This document shows positions 46,201-57,442 of a DNA stretch of 64,000 nt, piece by piece. Under the pieces are notes generated by a model. The model was not told the DNA's origin and made no database searches. It worked only from the letters and a program-made list of their open reading frames with translations. Source of the stretch: Membranipora membranacea (lineage: Eukaryota > Bryozoa > Gymnolaemata > Cheilostomatida > Membraniporidae); the NCBI GenBank assembly GCA_914767715.1, contig OU612066.1:1929001-1993000 (forward strand), given 5' to 3'. The position numbers and the translations under genes are program-made. Positions within the stretch are counted from its first letter, which is position 1. Each line of letters starts with the position of its first letter.

Positions 46201-49200
46201 AAGATATCCGTCTTCGATGATCTATGATGATATTGATATATACAGCTTCATCGTTGGATGATGGTGGCATGTGATTTGAAGAGTACTTCAATGGAAATTT
46301 CTAAAACATCCAGATCAAGATTTCAAATTATCTCATCAATTTACGAAAATCATAAAGTATGAGGAAGGGACATAGTAAGTCACTTTGGACTTGTCATAAT
46401 ATTGTGATAAACTGACTATATTATATATCAAGCGCATCAAAATGAAGCTATGATATCGAGCCCAAGTTGAGTATTATATAATTACCTGATAGAACAGTGG
46501 TTTAGGTTTGTTTGTCTCTGGTAGACTTGTATATGAGTTACACACATCAGCATCAAATGAGAGTAACAGGTCGATGACATCATAGTTAGACTGTTCCCAG
46601 GCAGCAGCGATGAGAGGCTGAGGAGCTACAGGAGAATCTATGTTAAGCTGATAGCTCTCATCTACTGTGTCCACATCAATCCTCTTCTTACCTTTACACG
46701 AAACAAAACAAGATAGTATACAGAAAGGTAAATAAAGTTGAAATGGCTTCATCTGGAGAAAATTTTGCTTATCAGGACAAAACTCATATGAACTGGTTTT
46801 TCCAAAACAGAGAAATTTGAAAGTTTGACTGATCTCAATTTTAGTGACCACATAACTAGCATAAAATCAGATATTTTATCAGCTTTTGCATATCATACAA
46901 ATATTTGGCATGAAACGAGTGACATTCCAATGATGCAGAATCTGAGTGTGAAACTGTTTGGAAAAATGCAGAAATGACGAATTTATAACGCTTTTTCATT
47001 TTCATTTCTAGTTACCAAAACTGGACCTATCATCAGATATAGTATATTGTACAGTGATTGGAATGGTGCGGTGTTGATGTTGATTAAAAAGTATTAAATT
47101 GTACCAACTGCACTGCCAAGAAAATCATTCAAGGAATCATTCAACCAGTGCAACTGTACTGAATGTGAACAGTTTGGGAAAAACAACCCCCCCCCCCCAA
47201 CTATTGTGAGAGGGAAAAGCTATTTTTATCAGGTGAATATTAAGTTTGCATATTTGACAGCTGGTTAAAAGAAATTAATCAAATACAGTCTTCTCTGTAT
47301 TCCACAGTGAGGAACTCAAAGATTTGTAATCTAGATGATAACGTGTATGGTGAACTCAAAAACACCAACTAGTATATACACCAGTCACGACAACCTGAGG
47401 CTGGCACTAACAACTACAATTTTCTTCTATACCACCAATGCTAACACACAATTATCACCAAGTTTTATTGGCATTAAACACTGGACATCGTGCCAAGTTC
47501 CCTCGTGAGGTAGTGTTTGCAGCTAATAAAACTACCATTACTAAAATTTAATCTCACTAGTGCATTTCCGCTTTCCACTATATTATGGTAATACTTCTTT
47601 CTTGCCGTATCCTGATACAAATTTCAATACTTGGGACATCTATTCTCAGCAACAGAAACAGTGCCAATAATTTGAACCAAAATTTGAAGTTTTACAGACC
47701 ACGTATCCACCCTTACTCCAGAGTGAACATTTGAATCACAGATGTAACTCTTGGTTCCATCAGCCTCTGTGGTTTTGCGTTACACGGAGGGTACCATTCA
47801 GTATATTGGAGTAGATTAAGTATTGCGTTGTGGGTACGGGCGGCGGATTGAACAAGAAGATCTATACAATGGATGCTTTCTTTTCTAAAGTAGTAGTATT
47901 GGAGGGAAAATTGTTCTTGATTTTTCGGGAATTTCATGGCAATAATTCAAGACTGTTATGTTCTATTCAACCCTAAAACCCACCTTCCTTATATATGCGT
48001 TTCATCTCTTCAGGCAGGCCGGCCAGAGTAGCGTGTACAAACTCATTAGTCCAGAAGTGTTTCTTTAGTGCCTCAGCTAAGAGTGCGTCTTTAGCTCTCA
48101 TCTGAGAAAGCTGCAGCAGGTTACAAGCTTTACTTTTGATGAATACAGTAACCTTACACCAGCTCTTTAACAAAGTATCCACCTGGAACTGTGTGAGGGG
48201 GTAAGCTCCATCAGATATACTACAGTATAATCCTGTATCAATATAATAACTTATATTATATTATATACTACAATACCCCATCGATCATTCACTGATGGCA
48301 AGGTTACAAGGGTGATCGGTAACTCAAAAATAACTTTGATCAATGTTAATATAATGAGGATTAGGCCTACAGAGATACAAAAAAATACTACCACTGACCA
48401 AATTCCAATAAATCCTGCTAAATAATAGCTTCATATATCAGGTACCTAGCCTTGTCACAGGCCAATTTTTTTTTGTGTTGAAAAAAGTGGCCCTTGTGAC
48501 AGGGTTATCAGGTACTGACTTATTTTAAGTCTCAGGTGGTCAAACTAGATAGGCCTATGTTATCAAATACAAACACTCATTGTCATTTGTCATTTCAATA
48601 AGATCTCATACAAGCTCTTCAGAGTGTTGACTATAATAGCAAGTTTGATGAGTCACTAATGACTGGTTTCTCAAAGTTTTTTTATTTTTCATTACCTGGA
48701 GCAAACTTTCTGTACCAGTGCAGAGTTTCCTTATATCCAGGTGGTTGTTCGTACTCCATATACTCCTCAGCAGTAAAACCTCGCTTATTCTTCAATGTGC
48801 TGTCTATCCCATATCTAAAGTCATCAAAATAGATTTAGTACAACTGATTTTGACTTCAAACACTTGTAAATGTAGAGGTGACGTATGACAAACATGGGAG
48901 GGGGAGGATATCTGGTGACACTGGTGGAGGGGACAAACCTGAAAAGAGCGATGATAACTTTATAGGCTCCTTGTTTCCTGACTAATTTATGTAGCACTGT
49001 ATCTCCTTCCTCATCTTGTGCTGACACATCTATACCACCATAACAGAGCATATATACAGCGGGCAGCGCTCGGGCATCGGCAAACTTCTCATTATGGGCC
49101 GCCACAAGGTGGAGATAAGTGGTACCTGTAACAAAGTGAGACTACAATAATATTACTGATTCTGATTTTCTGATTTCGCAACAATCATGAGATAAAAATA

Positions 49201-49907
49201 GGCTTGGGAAGTTATAAGGTTAGGTAAGCTAAGTGTTTTCAGGAAATGTACAGTACACTAGGTAGGGATAAACAAAAATCAGCAAGTCATGCCTGACTTT
49301 GCAAATTGAGTAAAGATTGGCGAGATTACTCATAATAATATGGATTAGATAACAAATAAAGGCGTTTGGGCAAAATATAAGCACCACTGTGACTGCGAGC
49401 TGTTCAAAGATTGTATTTAGTTCCACCAAAGAGTAAAAGGGGTTTACAATAATTGTTGGACCAGCTCAGAGAAGGCAATTTAACCGACAAAATATTCCAA
49501 CTGCCAAATGTGTGCAGTGCACATTTGTATCTCTTATTATTTTTCTTGTTGTGGTCATCTTCAGCACTATTGACAGTTGGTTCCCATTCCTTACATGGCT
49601 AAACCTTAGCATCCTTATCACTGACATGGGGAGAACAGACCACCAGCTGAGTAACAGACATAGACAGGAGCGGATATAGCCTGACATGTTATTATATACA
49701 GAGATGATGAGTTTCCTTACCTGTGTCAGGGCAGCTCATGTGTACGTCCTCATAGTTACTGAAGATGGCTTCTCTAAGAGCTGAGGCTACCTGATCAACA
49801 GGACACGTCGCTATCAGCTGGTATATCAGGGACTCCTCAAAGGAGCCTGGGGTCGATTGTGAGATCTTTCTTTGAGGAGGTACAATCTTCTTCTTGTCTT
49901 TAACCAT
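37216..49907 (-). CDS. Ankyrin-repeat-like protein, about 797 aa
   Basis: Fourteen exons in transcription order: 49907-49721, 49125-48939, 48814-48696, 48232-47984, 46691-46486, 45351-45019, 44654-44466, 42888-42788, 40665-40563, 40050-39943, 38839-38783, 38635-38492, 38089-37928 and 37464-37216. The phases close to 2394 nt. Start MVKDKKKIVPPQRKISQSTP; end MAMEVEELGPM. Ankyrin-like helices recur: GTTYLHLVAAHNEKFADARA, VSAQDEEGDTVLHKLVRKQG, PQPLIAAAWEQSNYDVIDLL, DGLTARQLAVRAGNQPLVQ, CGRSILLQAILNKNKEAIHL and AGHEDMAIYLIQEGCDTD. The repeats are divergent. No signal or membrane segment is seen, so it is probably a cytoplasmic scaffold. The C-terminus is Gln/Asn-rich. The exon 6 acceptor (CCGAG) is weak and is the least certain junction. 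No named orthologue recognised. Confidence 0.72.
37561..37697. mobile_element. 137-bp palindromic MITE with self-palindromic ends
   Basis: AGTTTAAGCGCTTAAACGGT at the left is mirrored at the right end. The arms include TAGCTGGTAGTAGCATTTCA and pair over about 60 bp. The termini are themselves palindromes (GTTTAAGCGCTTAAAC). TCCAAGTGT on the left and TCCAAGCGT on the right may be a 9-bp target duplication with one change. It lies in the last intron of the ankyrin-like gene. Confidence 0.7.
38233..38323. repeat. (CAGTG)n microsatellite
   Basis: About 17 tandem copies of CAGTG, with CAGTA variants at both edges, in an intron of the ankyrin-like gene. Confidence 0.95.
40755..40850. repeat. Degenerate TATTACCGGG tandem repeat
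   Basis: Units such as GATATTACCGGGTATTACTG and GGATATTACCCGG repeat imperfectly every 10-12 bases, in an intron of the ankyrin-like gene. The open frame through it is a shadow. Confidence 0.7.
41130..41609. mobile_element. MITE family A, copy 3
   Basis: Ends GACAGTTTTCTGAGCTC and GAGCTCAGAAAACTGTC. TA follows on the right; the left TA has become TG. 480 bp, same central segment as copy 2. Lies in an intron of the ankyrin-like gene. Confidence 0.87.
42900..44465 (-). other. Intron of the ankyrin-like gene
   Basis: 1.6-kb intron between exons 44654-44466 and 42888-42788. No exon or clear repeat is seen in the middle. The right end contains AGTAGCGGCGTGACAAGGC (44405-44423), also found at 6784-6802. 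Confidence 0.4.
48439..48520. mobile_element. Small hairpin element related to the intron-1 minisatellite motif
   Basis: CAGGTACCTAGCCTTGTCAC faces GTGACAGGGTTATCAGGTAC around a T-rich centre. The arm carries CCTAGCCTTGTCAC, the core of the 21-bp minisatellite at 6144-6759. Confidence 0.55.
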
Positions 49908-50091
49908 GTTTGCGCCTCAATCCAACAACAATAGGTTCTGCAATTAAGAAGGGGTATCCATAAAACGGGTGAATATGAAAGGTACCTTTTCAATCAATAC
50001 CACCTTTGAACAGTGAGTTCAATCTGGATGAATCGTTGTTAGAAGAAATAAGTAGATGGCCTGCTAGGTGTGAAGTGGTGGATCTGTAACA

Positions 50092-50138
50092 GCAGTGTTA
50101 CCAGAGAGGGTGGGTATATATACCACCCTCCCTGGTGT
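50092..50138. repeat. Short inverted repeat
   Basis: GTGTTACCAGAGAGGGTGGG faces CCACCCTCCCTGGTGTTAC around a TATATATA centre. A 20-bp stem with few mismatches; non-coding. Confidence 0.7.
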
Positions 50139-51639
50139 TACACAAAGTGAGATTATACTTTTCTCTGTAAAGTCCTGATGAAAGTCGCTCGCCGACCTGC
50201 CTCTATCATATGTCAGTGTCTCCAGTAGATGGCAATAAGTGATAATTCAATGACTAACAAGCTAAACATAGCCATTAAGTAAGTGATAATATAGGACATG
50301 TGAACAGTGCAGGGTGGAGAGGACAGGTTGGAGGAGGGGGATGAGCGTGCCAACACGGTACAACTTTGACAAGAAAGCACTGCTTTCTCGTTTCATTTGT
50401 GGTGTGATTATGTTTGATGATGATGTATGAATGACTAGATTTGAAAGTCTTACTTCATCTCATCCACCATTGTTATGTAGCTGGGAGATACTATATCACA
50501 CAGTAAGGGTACAGGCTCACCCTGTGATTATATTGTAATGACCTACCCTATAATTATTTATGTCATCAGTTTAACACCGTCTAGACTGCAGCCAAATCAA
50601 CTTTTCATCAGCTAACTTACGGTGTGAATGACAATTGAGTGAAATTATTTTAAGGAAACATTTAGCAGGTGACATTTTGTCCATTCTTATGGGTTTAAAT
50701 GTCACGTCAGACTTTTACACATGATTCACAAACATAATTTGGTATCTTAAAATCAGTTCTTGCAGAACTGTCATCTAAGATGGAAATAGATTAGATACAG
50801 CCGAGTCATCCAACCATTCTAGTACTGGAAGTAGGACTCTCCGTAGAGTTAGATATTTTAAGAAGTTATAAAATTAGACACATATCAGCCACTTTTAGCC
50901 ATTCTAAGGTTTCTCGAAATTTAGATTTTGAAATTTAGATCTTGAAATTTTCATTTTGCTGTGTTATTGGTCAAATGTTTAAAATGAAAACTATCAGGCA
51001 TTTTTGTTATATTGATAGGAATAAGAAGCAGTATACAATCTCAGCATCGCCTCGATTGTGCGGTTTTCACGATGAACCAAAGTTACAAGCTATCTACTTT
51101 AATGCCGCCTTCTAGTAGGCTGGTAAAGGATAGGAAAGAATAAGTCGTCACAGTACTCGGTGCATTATCTGGTTAGAAACAACTCGGAAATAGATTTTAC
51201 CTTAGTTAGACACGTCAAAAGTCCGATTACCACCCTGGCGAAGAAGAAAAATATCCTCATTTACACTAACGCTTCACCTACAGCGGCTAATCACTGATCT
51301 TTCTGACATGCATTTGATGTAGCAACTCTCATCAACTATACTATGCATGTTATCCAAGTTGATTGACACACGTAGGCCTGAGTGGTAAAGATACCTGCTC
51401 AAACTTTGGTGGAAATAATTCTATGAATCAAGTGCACTCATGCATTACTTTTCGGCTAAATATTATCTAGTATTCTAGTATGGTCGTGTATAACTGTGGT
51501 TGCAGTCAATCATTGAAAGAAAAATCAGATTGTCAATAACATTGGTCATACAACAATAAAAATTTGAGACGTGTCAAAGCTAACATGAAATCCAAAATAT
51601 GAGCTATATGAGCCCATTTTTTCGTCACCCATAAAAATA

Positions 51640-51671
<32 letters not shown>

Positions 51672-53010
51672 ATATCATATATGTATATATATAATATCAT
51701 ATATGCTTATACAAACCACCAAATTAGTCATTTATATTCATCTTTCTCCAGACCACTGAGGCCACCAACGCCGTGACAGCATAGAACAAGTTTGCCTTTG
51801 TGCCTCGATATCTGACTTTTGCATTACCCCTCCGGCCACCACAGACGGAACAAACTTGTTCTAATGACAGCACCAGTATCTCAAATGTCATAATTAATCA
51901 CAGCCTACCCATAGTGAACATACCAGTACCATCATAGCTTAATGAAGGCCTAATGTACTGATTGCACAGTTCAGGGCTTTGTGCTATGGGTTTCCGATTT
52001 CCATGTGGTAGGGACACGGGGTGGAAGGGGTGCAAGGGTGTTTTTATGCGAATGTTGATCAAATTTGGGACATTTTATCCGAAATTCTAGAGGGATTGTA
52101 ACAAGTCAACCTCAACATGGCAAAAAATGCCCTACACGTTGTTGTTATAAATGACTCCTGTATTGCAAAAACCGAGTGATTATAATATTCTAGAACAGGA
52201 AAGGAATCAATGTTGAAACAACAGATTTAAATGCTTTTAATTCACGCAATGCAATAAATACTTGTGTCTGGGGATTATCAAATAATATGAGCTCTTGATA
52301 GGGCCGCTTCCTACCAATACACCGATGTGGTAAAAAACAGACAAAATCAAACCTCTTGTTTACCAAAACTATGGAAGCTATCATGTTACCCATCAGGAAT
52401 TTTCGATCAACAAGTGAACATCACCTCAACTCATCCAACTCTCCCCACTCACAGCATTTGGACTGAATGTCCTAGCTTGTCTCTTATGTAACCATGATTG
52501 AAAACGCTTCAACACACTAGTCGTTGCCATTGCCGCTTGAAAATCCAGCTAAAATACAGCCCTGCACCACCCCAACTTGTTCCCTTATCAGAGTTTAGAA
52601 AAGTACAAATAGTTTTGTAAATGACACTAGCTTGACAAAATTTAATCACATTTGTGATATGCTTAGTCTGTTCCAACCATAGGTTACAAAAATAGAGCTA
52701 ATTCAAAACTATTCTATAGACTCAGCACCTTAGAGTTTCGATGTTTCTGGTAAATGGCTGACATGATGAGGAAAGATCGGTAAAATTCCATCGCTGATCA
52801 CAAGTAGTTAGCTTAATGGTGAATCAGGTAAGTTCTTGAGTGATGCAGAGGAAACTTTGTTTTCTTGCATGTGGCTTTTATCAAATTTTGATCACATGCT
52901 GTAAATAATGCCAAACATGTATCTCTTTCGCACAGCTCTGGTTTATCGCTGCTCACACTGTTGAATTTCATGAGCAGCGGCAGTCAGTAATAGAGATCTG
53001 GAGTAACAGT

Positions 53011-53062
53011 CATGTATACTTTGCCAATGTTCATGATCATGGGACATTGGCAGGTATACATG
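53011..53062. repeat. 52-bp inverted repeat
   Basis: CATGTATACTTTGCCAATGT and ACATTGGCAGGTATACATG pair around TTCATGATCATGGG. No gene context. Confidence 0.65.
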
Positions 53063-56000
53063 AGTAACCCCATAGCCTGAAACCCTAGATTAGATGACAC
53101 AGACCTACTGCAGTTTGGTGAGTTTCAGCGGCAACAGACTTTCCTCTCTATTTCGAGAGTGATATCATCATCATCAAAATACTTGGGTACTCAACCCTGA
53201 GTCCATTTACCATTAGTTAGAGTAGGTAGTATTTACACAGTCACAGACTGCAATATATTCAGTATGGGAGTTTGTCTGTGCCAGTTATAGTTTGTTGGTC
53301 TATTAATTGGACCTTACACCAATAAATATAACAAGCTATAAAACAGGCAACAACTAGAAGATAGTCCAGAAGACACCAACAGTTAGCTTTCAGTTTACAT
53401 TAACGGCTTGGGGGCAAGAATTTGACAATGTTTACACGTGTAGATAGGTTGTCTAAATGCTATGTCATAGTTTCTACACCTCTCAGTTTGCCAGTTTGGG
53501 AGAAAATCAGTTTTTTAACTCAAAAAAATGGGAGGAGATAAATCCTAATAATTGACCATGGAATCCCATTATTTTGCCTTAGAATACCAAATTATTCCCA
53601 TTTAATCCATTTTAAGCTCAGTTTAAAAGGAATTGGAGCAAGATTGTAAGTTTTACTGCAGGGTGAAATGTTATGAGACATGGTACAATTATGACACATT
53701 ATGACACATATATAATTCATTCACCTTATAGCTGACAAAATGGCTATCAAAATCTTTTGGTTATGCTATTTGTATTGGTATTGACCTAATCATTTTTTTC
53801 TGTCTGATGATCTGAGGCTATGAACTAGGCCACATGACTGCTTCTCAAGACCCAAAGTTACCCAATACCGCCTCTTAACATCTCAAAAGCCCTTGCAGTC
53901 CCTCAAGACTGCATGCAGATTGCACGATATTATATTTGCACAGCTGCTGTGATTTGTGTTTTTTAGCCTGTCTTGACAAGCCACCCTCCCCCTACCTGAT
54001 CTTGAGGACTTGACATAGTGTCTTTTAATAAGAAATAATCCATTGTGATGGGTACACATTTTTGTGTGGGGGTGACCATCCGATAGTGATGGCAACTGGA
54101 GTGGCAACTGGAAATTTCACCGACATGAATTTAATATATATAGCTGAGATTCTAGTATTGATCATTTCAGCAACTTTGCTCCAGTAGCTGTTTCATGTGA
54201 TTGAGATTCAAAGGCCAACTATGTATTCTAGTTCAGATAATACACCTGGCAATCTATTTTTCCCCACCCAGTGCCTCAGCGGTTGAGGATGGGATATCTG
54301 CGCACAGTGTTAGAAGTTGAAAATATGAGGTAGGGGGATGCCAACCAGGTCGGGGGTCCAGGGGACAGCCTATGCCCTCCGCTGGGTTGTGGGCGGAGTC
54401 CCGGCCGCCGGAGCCCTGTGGTGATTACAATTGAAAATGCATCAAATTTAGCCATATTTTGAAAAAACTCATATTGATGTACTTACCAGCTGGTGGTTAC
54501 CTGGGTTATAATATAAAGGGGGGATGCAACCCCCTAGACAAAGTAGGAAGGGGGACACCATCCCCTTACATCTCCCCTAAAATCTAACACTATCTACGCA
54601 TAAACATGTCAATGAGACCTTCACACTATCATTCAATAGTTTTCCAGTTTATCAGGTTTATTAGGTTTATTAGCCTATTTCTCTGGTCTAAATATTTACA
54701 GAATAAGTCAGAGCGGCTAAAGTCTGAGACCGCGAGAACTATCAGAGCCCTGCGCTTATTATTCAAAAGACGTCACCAAGAAGGGAAACAATTTTTATAA
54801 TATGAATAGAGGGAGACAGAATGTGATTAGAGTAATTTCAAATCAAAACAAGAAGCGTTGTGACATGTGCTATTCAGGCCTACCATACAGAATGAAATCT
54901 TTCTCTAGTTTTCCTTCTTGGTGATATTATAAATTTTCTTAGGGAAGACAAAGTTACGGTATGGTACTCCCATTTGACTCATTCTGATTCTTCTCTTCTG
55001 TTCAGACATTAGCCAATGTCGTTGAATACATTATATCCACTGATTCTAAGTTGAGCTACAAATCTTCTCTGGGCGTTGTTCAACACGGTTGTCAGAGGCA
55101 ATCAACCCCATCTAATTTATGTTATGCGAGCTGATAGAAATTGGTTGGATGCACGCCATAGTGGTTTTTAAACGAAGCAATACATGTAGTATCTAGGTAT
55201 ATATACAGTATATAAACATTATATATACAGTACATATACAGTATGTATATTATTATATCAAGGCTCGAACGGTGAAGTTTCAAATCAGACATTACACAAC
55301 AGGCAAAACAATGGGATTATATAGCAATAATTAGAGTTGTCCCCTCCATTTTTTTGAAAGTTTAAAAGTTTAATTTCTCTTTAACTGCCAAGCTTAAAGG
55401 TGTAGAACTAAGACATAATATTGACACAACCTATCTACACATATAAATGCTGCCAAATTGTTGCCCACTTCAGTTATAATGAACTGAACGATAGCTTTTC
55501 GTTAATTCAGGACTATAACCCTGGATAACTTTCTAACTGGCAGACTGAGAGGTGAAGAAACCAGATGATATTTGAAATCAGCATAAAATTCTGATTTAGA
55601 AAAATTTAATTCCATATTGCCCCCATTTCGTTAAAGTAAACACCTTTTTTTGAGTACTTATAGCTAGGTGTCTTCTGGACTAAAGAGTGTTGTGAGGAAG
55701 ATTGGTGTGTTGTCTGAAATTCATAAACATTTTATAAATAAAGATGACTCACCTGCAAACAATCAGTATCACAACAATTTATATATCCTGGTCTGGTGGT
55801 AGTTATATCAAGCTAAATAGTCCACAGTTTCAACTCAAACACAAAAAAAGATCATGGAATCAATGATTCCTGATGGAATGTTGACTATAAATCAAATCCA
55901 GGGGTTAGAGTCAAATACAGCCTCAGTGAGACTATTATGGAAAAGAGCAAGACAAATCCTGAACTGTCCTGATCAGGAAAAAAAGACAAATTTGGAAATT

Positions 56001-56538
56001 GCTTAGGCAATTATGATGTCTAATGTGATTTAGATGATTGTTTTATAGAAGCTTTTATCAAATGTGAAGAGATCATTTTAGCAAATTTTCTTTCATCTTT
56101 ACCCAGATGATATACTGGAGTCTTTAATGAAGCCCAACAGTTTACTGACAAGATCATGTATCAATCATCAACTATTCAGCCACCAAAGTTAAATCGCTTC
56201 TGCTCATTTCCTGTTTTCTTTCTTGCTTCAAAATCAAACCATTCCCAGCACTCATCCTGCTCATAACTTCAAACACTAGTCTCTATTCAATGAAATCAAC
56301 CAAGGAGTACACACTACGGTTAATTGCTGTGCCAAGAGTTTACTTTAAAAATGCCTTACAATATCTGGTTAGTCCATTTCATTTGTTTACAAATTAATTA
56401 ATGATGACATAATTAATAGGACAAGCAGAACAGAGAGAAGGCATATATATAACACAAAACTTTAGATTCTGTGAATTTGAGATCAAGAAGGTATAGAACA
56501 CTCTAGTTTAGTTTATGATGAAGAGATATTGATGGAAG

Positions 56539-56762
56539 CTCCCCTGAGTCTAAGCAAGGAGTCGTTATTCCTAACTCATGCCATTGGATTGGTCTAAGTT
56601 AGGTAGTTATACTTATGGCTCCATAGGACTGCCGCAGTTCCTGATTTTGGGCAAAATCAGGAACTGCGGCAGTCCTATGGAGCCATAAGTATAACTACCT
56701 AACTTAGACCAATCCAATGGCATGAGTTAGGAATAACGACTCCTTGCTTAGACTCAGGGGAG
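56539..56762. repeat. Perfect 224-bp palindrome (111-bp arms, 2-nt spacer)
   Basis: The left arm 56539-56649 begins CTCCCCTGAGTCTAAGCAAG and ends GTTCCTGATTTTG. The right arm 56652-56762 is its reverse complement; comparing by eye I find no mismatch. The spacer is GG. I see no convincing target duplication in the flanks. It may be a very young hairpin element or an assembly fold-back. Confidence 0.9.
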
Positions 56763-56982
56763 AGGTATAGATTCATTTAGAGGGAATTCCTGTCAAAGTT
56801 CTTGGATGAAGTGTGTGCCCTAATGCTGATAGAAATCACGCAATGCCCTTACAATTTTAGAGTGGGGGGACATATTAGAAACACTTCTCTACTTCACTGC
56901 ATGTTGTGTGTCATATTTTTTTTATTTCCCACTTATCAGCAGAGCGTACGCAGCATTACAAGAAAAAGGTAAAAAAGTATTG

Positions 56983-57307
56983 CATCACAAAATAAAGTAC
57001 AGTTCTAAAATACCCTGTCGGATAGGCCCTGGGGGCCGATGTCTGGGAGACATGTCCCAAGACACCTACGAGAGTTGTATAACAAAAGGCTTTTTGTTTG
57101 GTGAACAAAGGAGTACAATGGCAGGCAAAGTTTGCTTGTCTGAATACAGGTTGGGTGTGTGTGATCGATGGTAGGGGAACGTGTATGCTAGCCTCAGTTC
57201 TCCACTTTTGCTACACTCATTTGTGGGTATATACAAACCATCCGCTGCTACAATATGTAGGAACCACTGGCAAAGGGTATTTTACAACTGTACTTTATTT
57301 TGTAATG
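56983..57307. mobile_element. MITE family C, copy 2
   Basis: CATCACAAAATAAAGTACAG to GTACTTTATTTTGTAATG, matching copy 1 (3888-4212) along its length, including GGATAGGCCCTGGGGGCCGA. It ends 136 bp before the first recognised PIGA coding base. No matching target duplication is seen here. Confidence 0.8.
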
Positions 57308-57442
57308 CGGGAAAAAAATTTCAAATATTTTATTGGTATAATTAGTGGTTGTTGGTCGTTGCTGTTCCCTGCATTCATGTGGTATTAGGTTCTACTATGC
57401 AGAATATTGGACAGTCATATTTGTAATGTATTTTTTTACAGT

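Larger units (their letters stand above)
49908..57442. other. Gene-poor intergenic region
   Basis: 7.5 kb between the ankyrin-like gene start (-) and the first recognised PIGA exon (+). It holds a hairpin at 50092-50138, an AT microsatellite (51639-51700), a hairpin at 53011-53062, a GC-rich patch at about 54335-54425, a 224-bp perfect palindrome and MITE family C copy 2. The remaining sequence shows only short open frames with no recognisable product. An untranslated or short coding first exon of PIGA may lie here. Confidence 0.5.

Noticed and set aside
47713-47937. Possible extra exon of the ankyrin-like gene (minus strand) with a good GTAAGG donor after TTCACTCTGGA
   Set aside because: Its entry and exit phases do not fit the neighbouring exons (48232-47984 and 46691-46486), which already join in frame; inclusion creates a stop.
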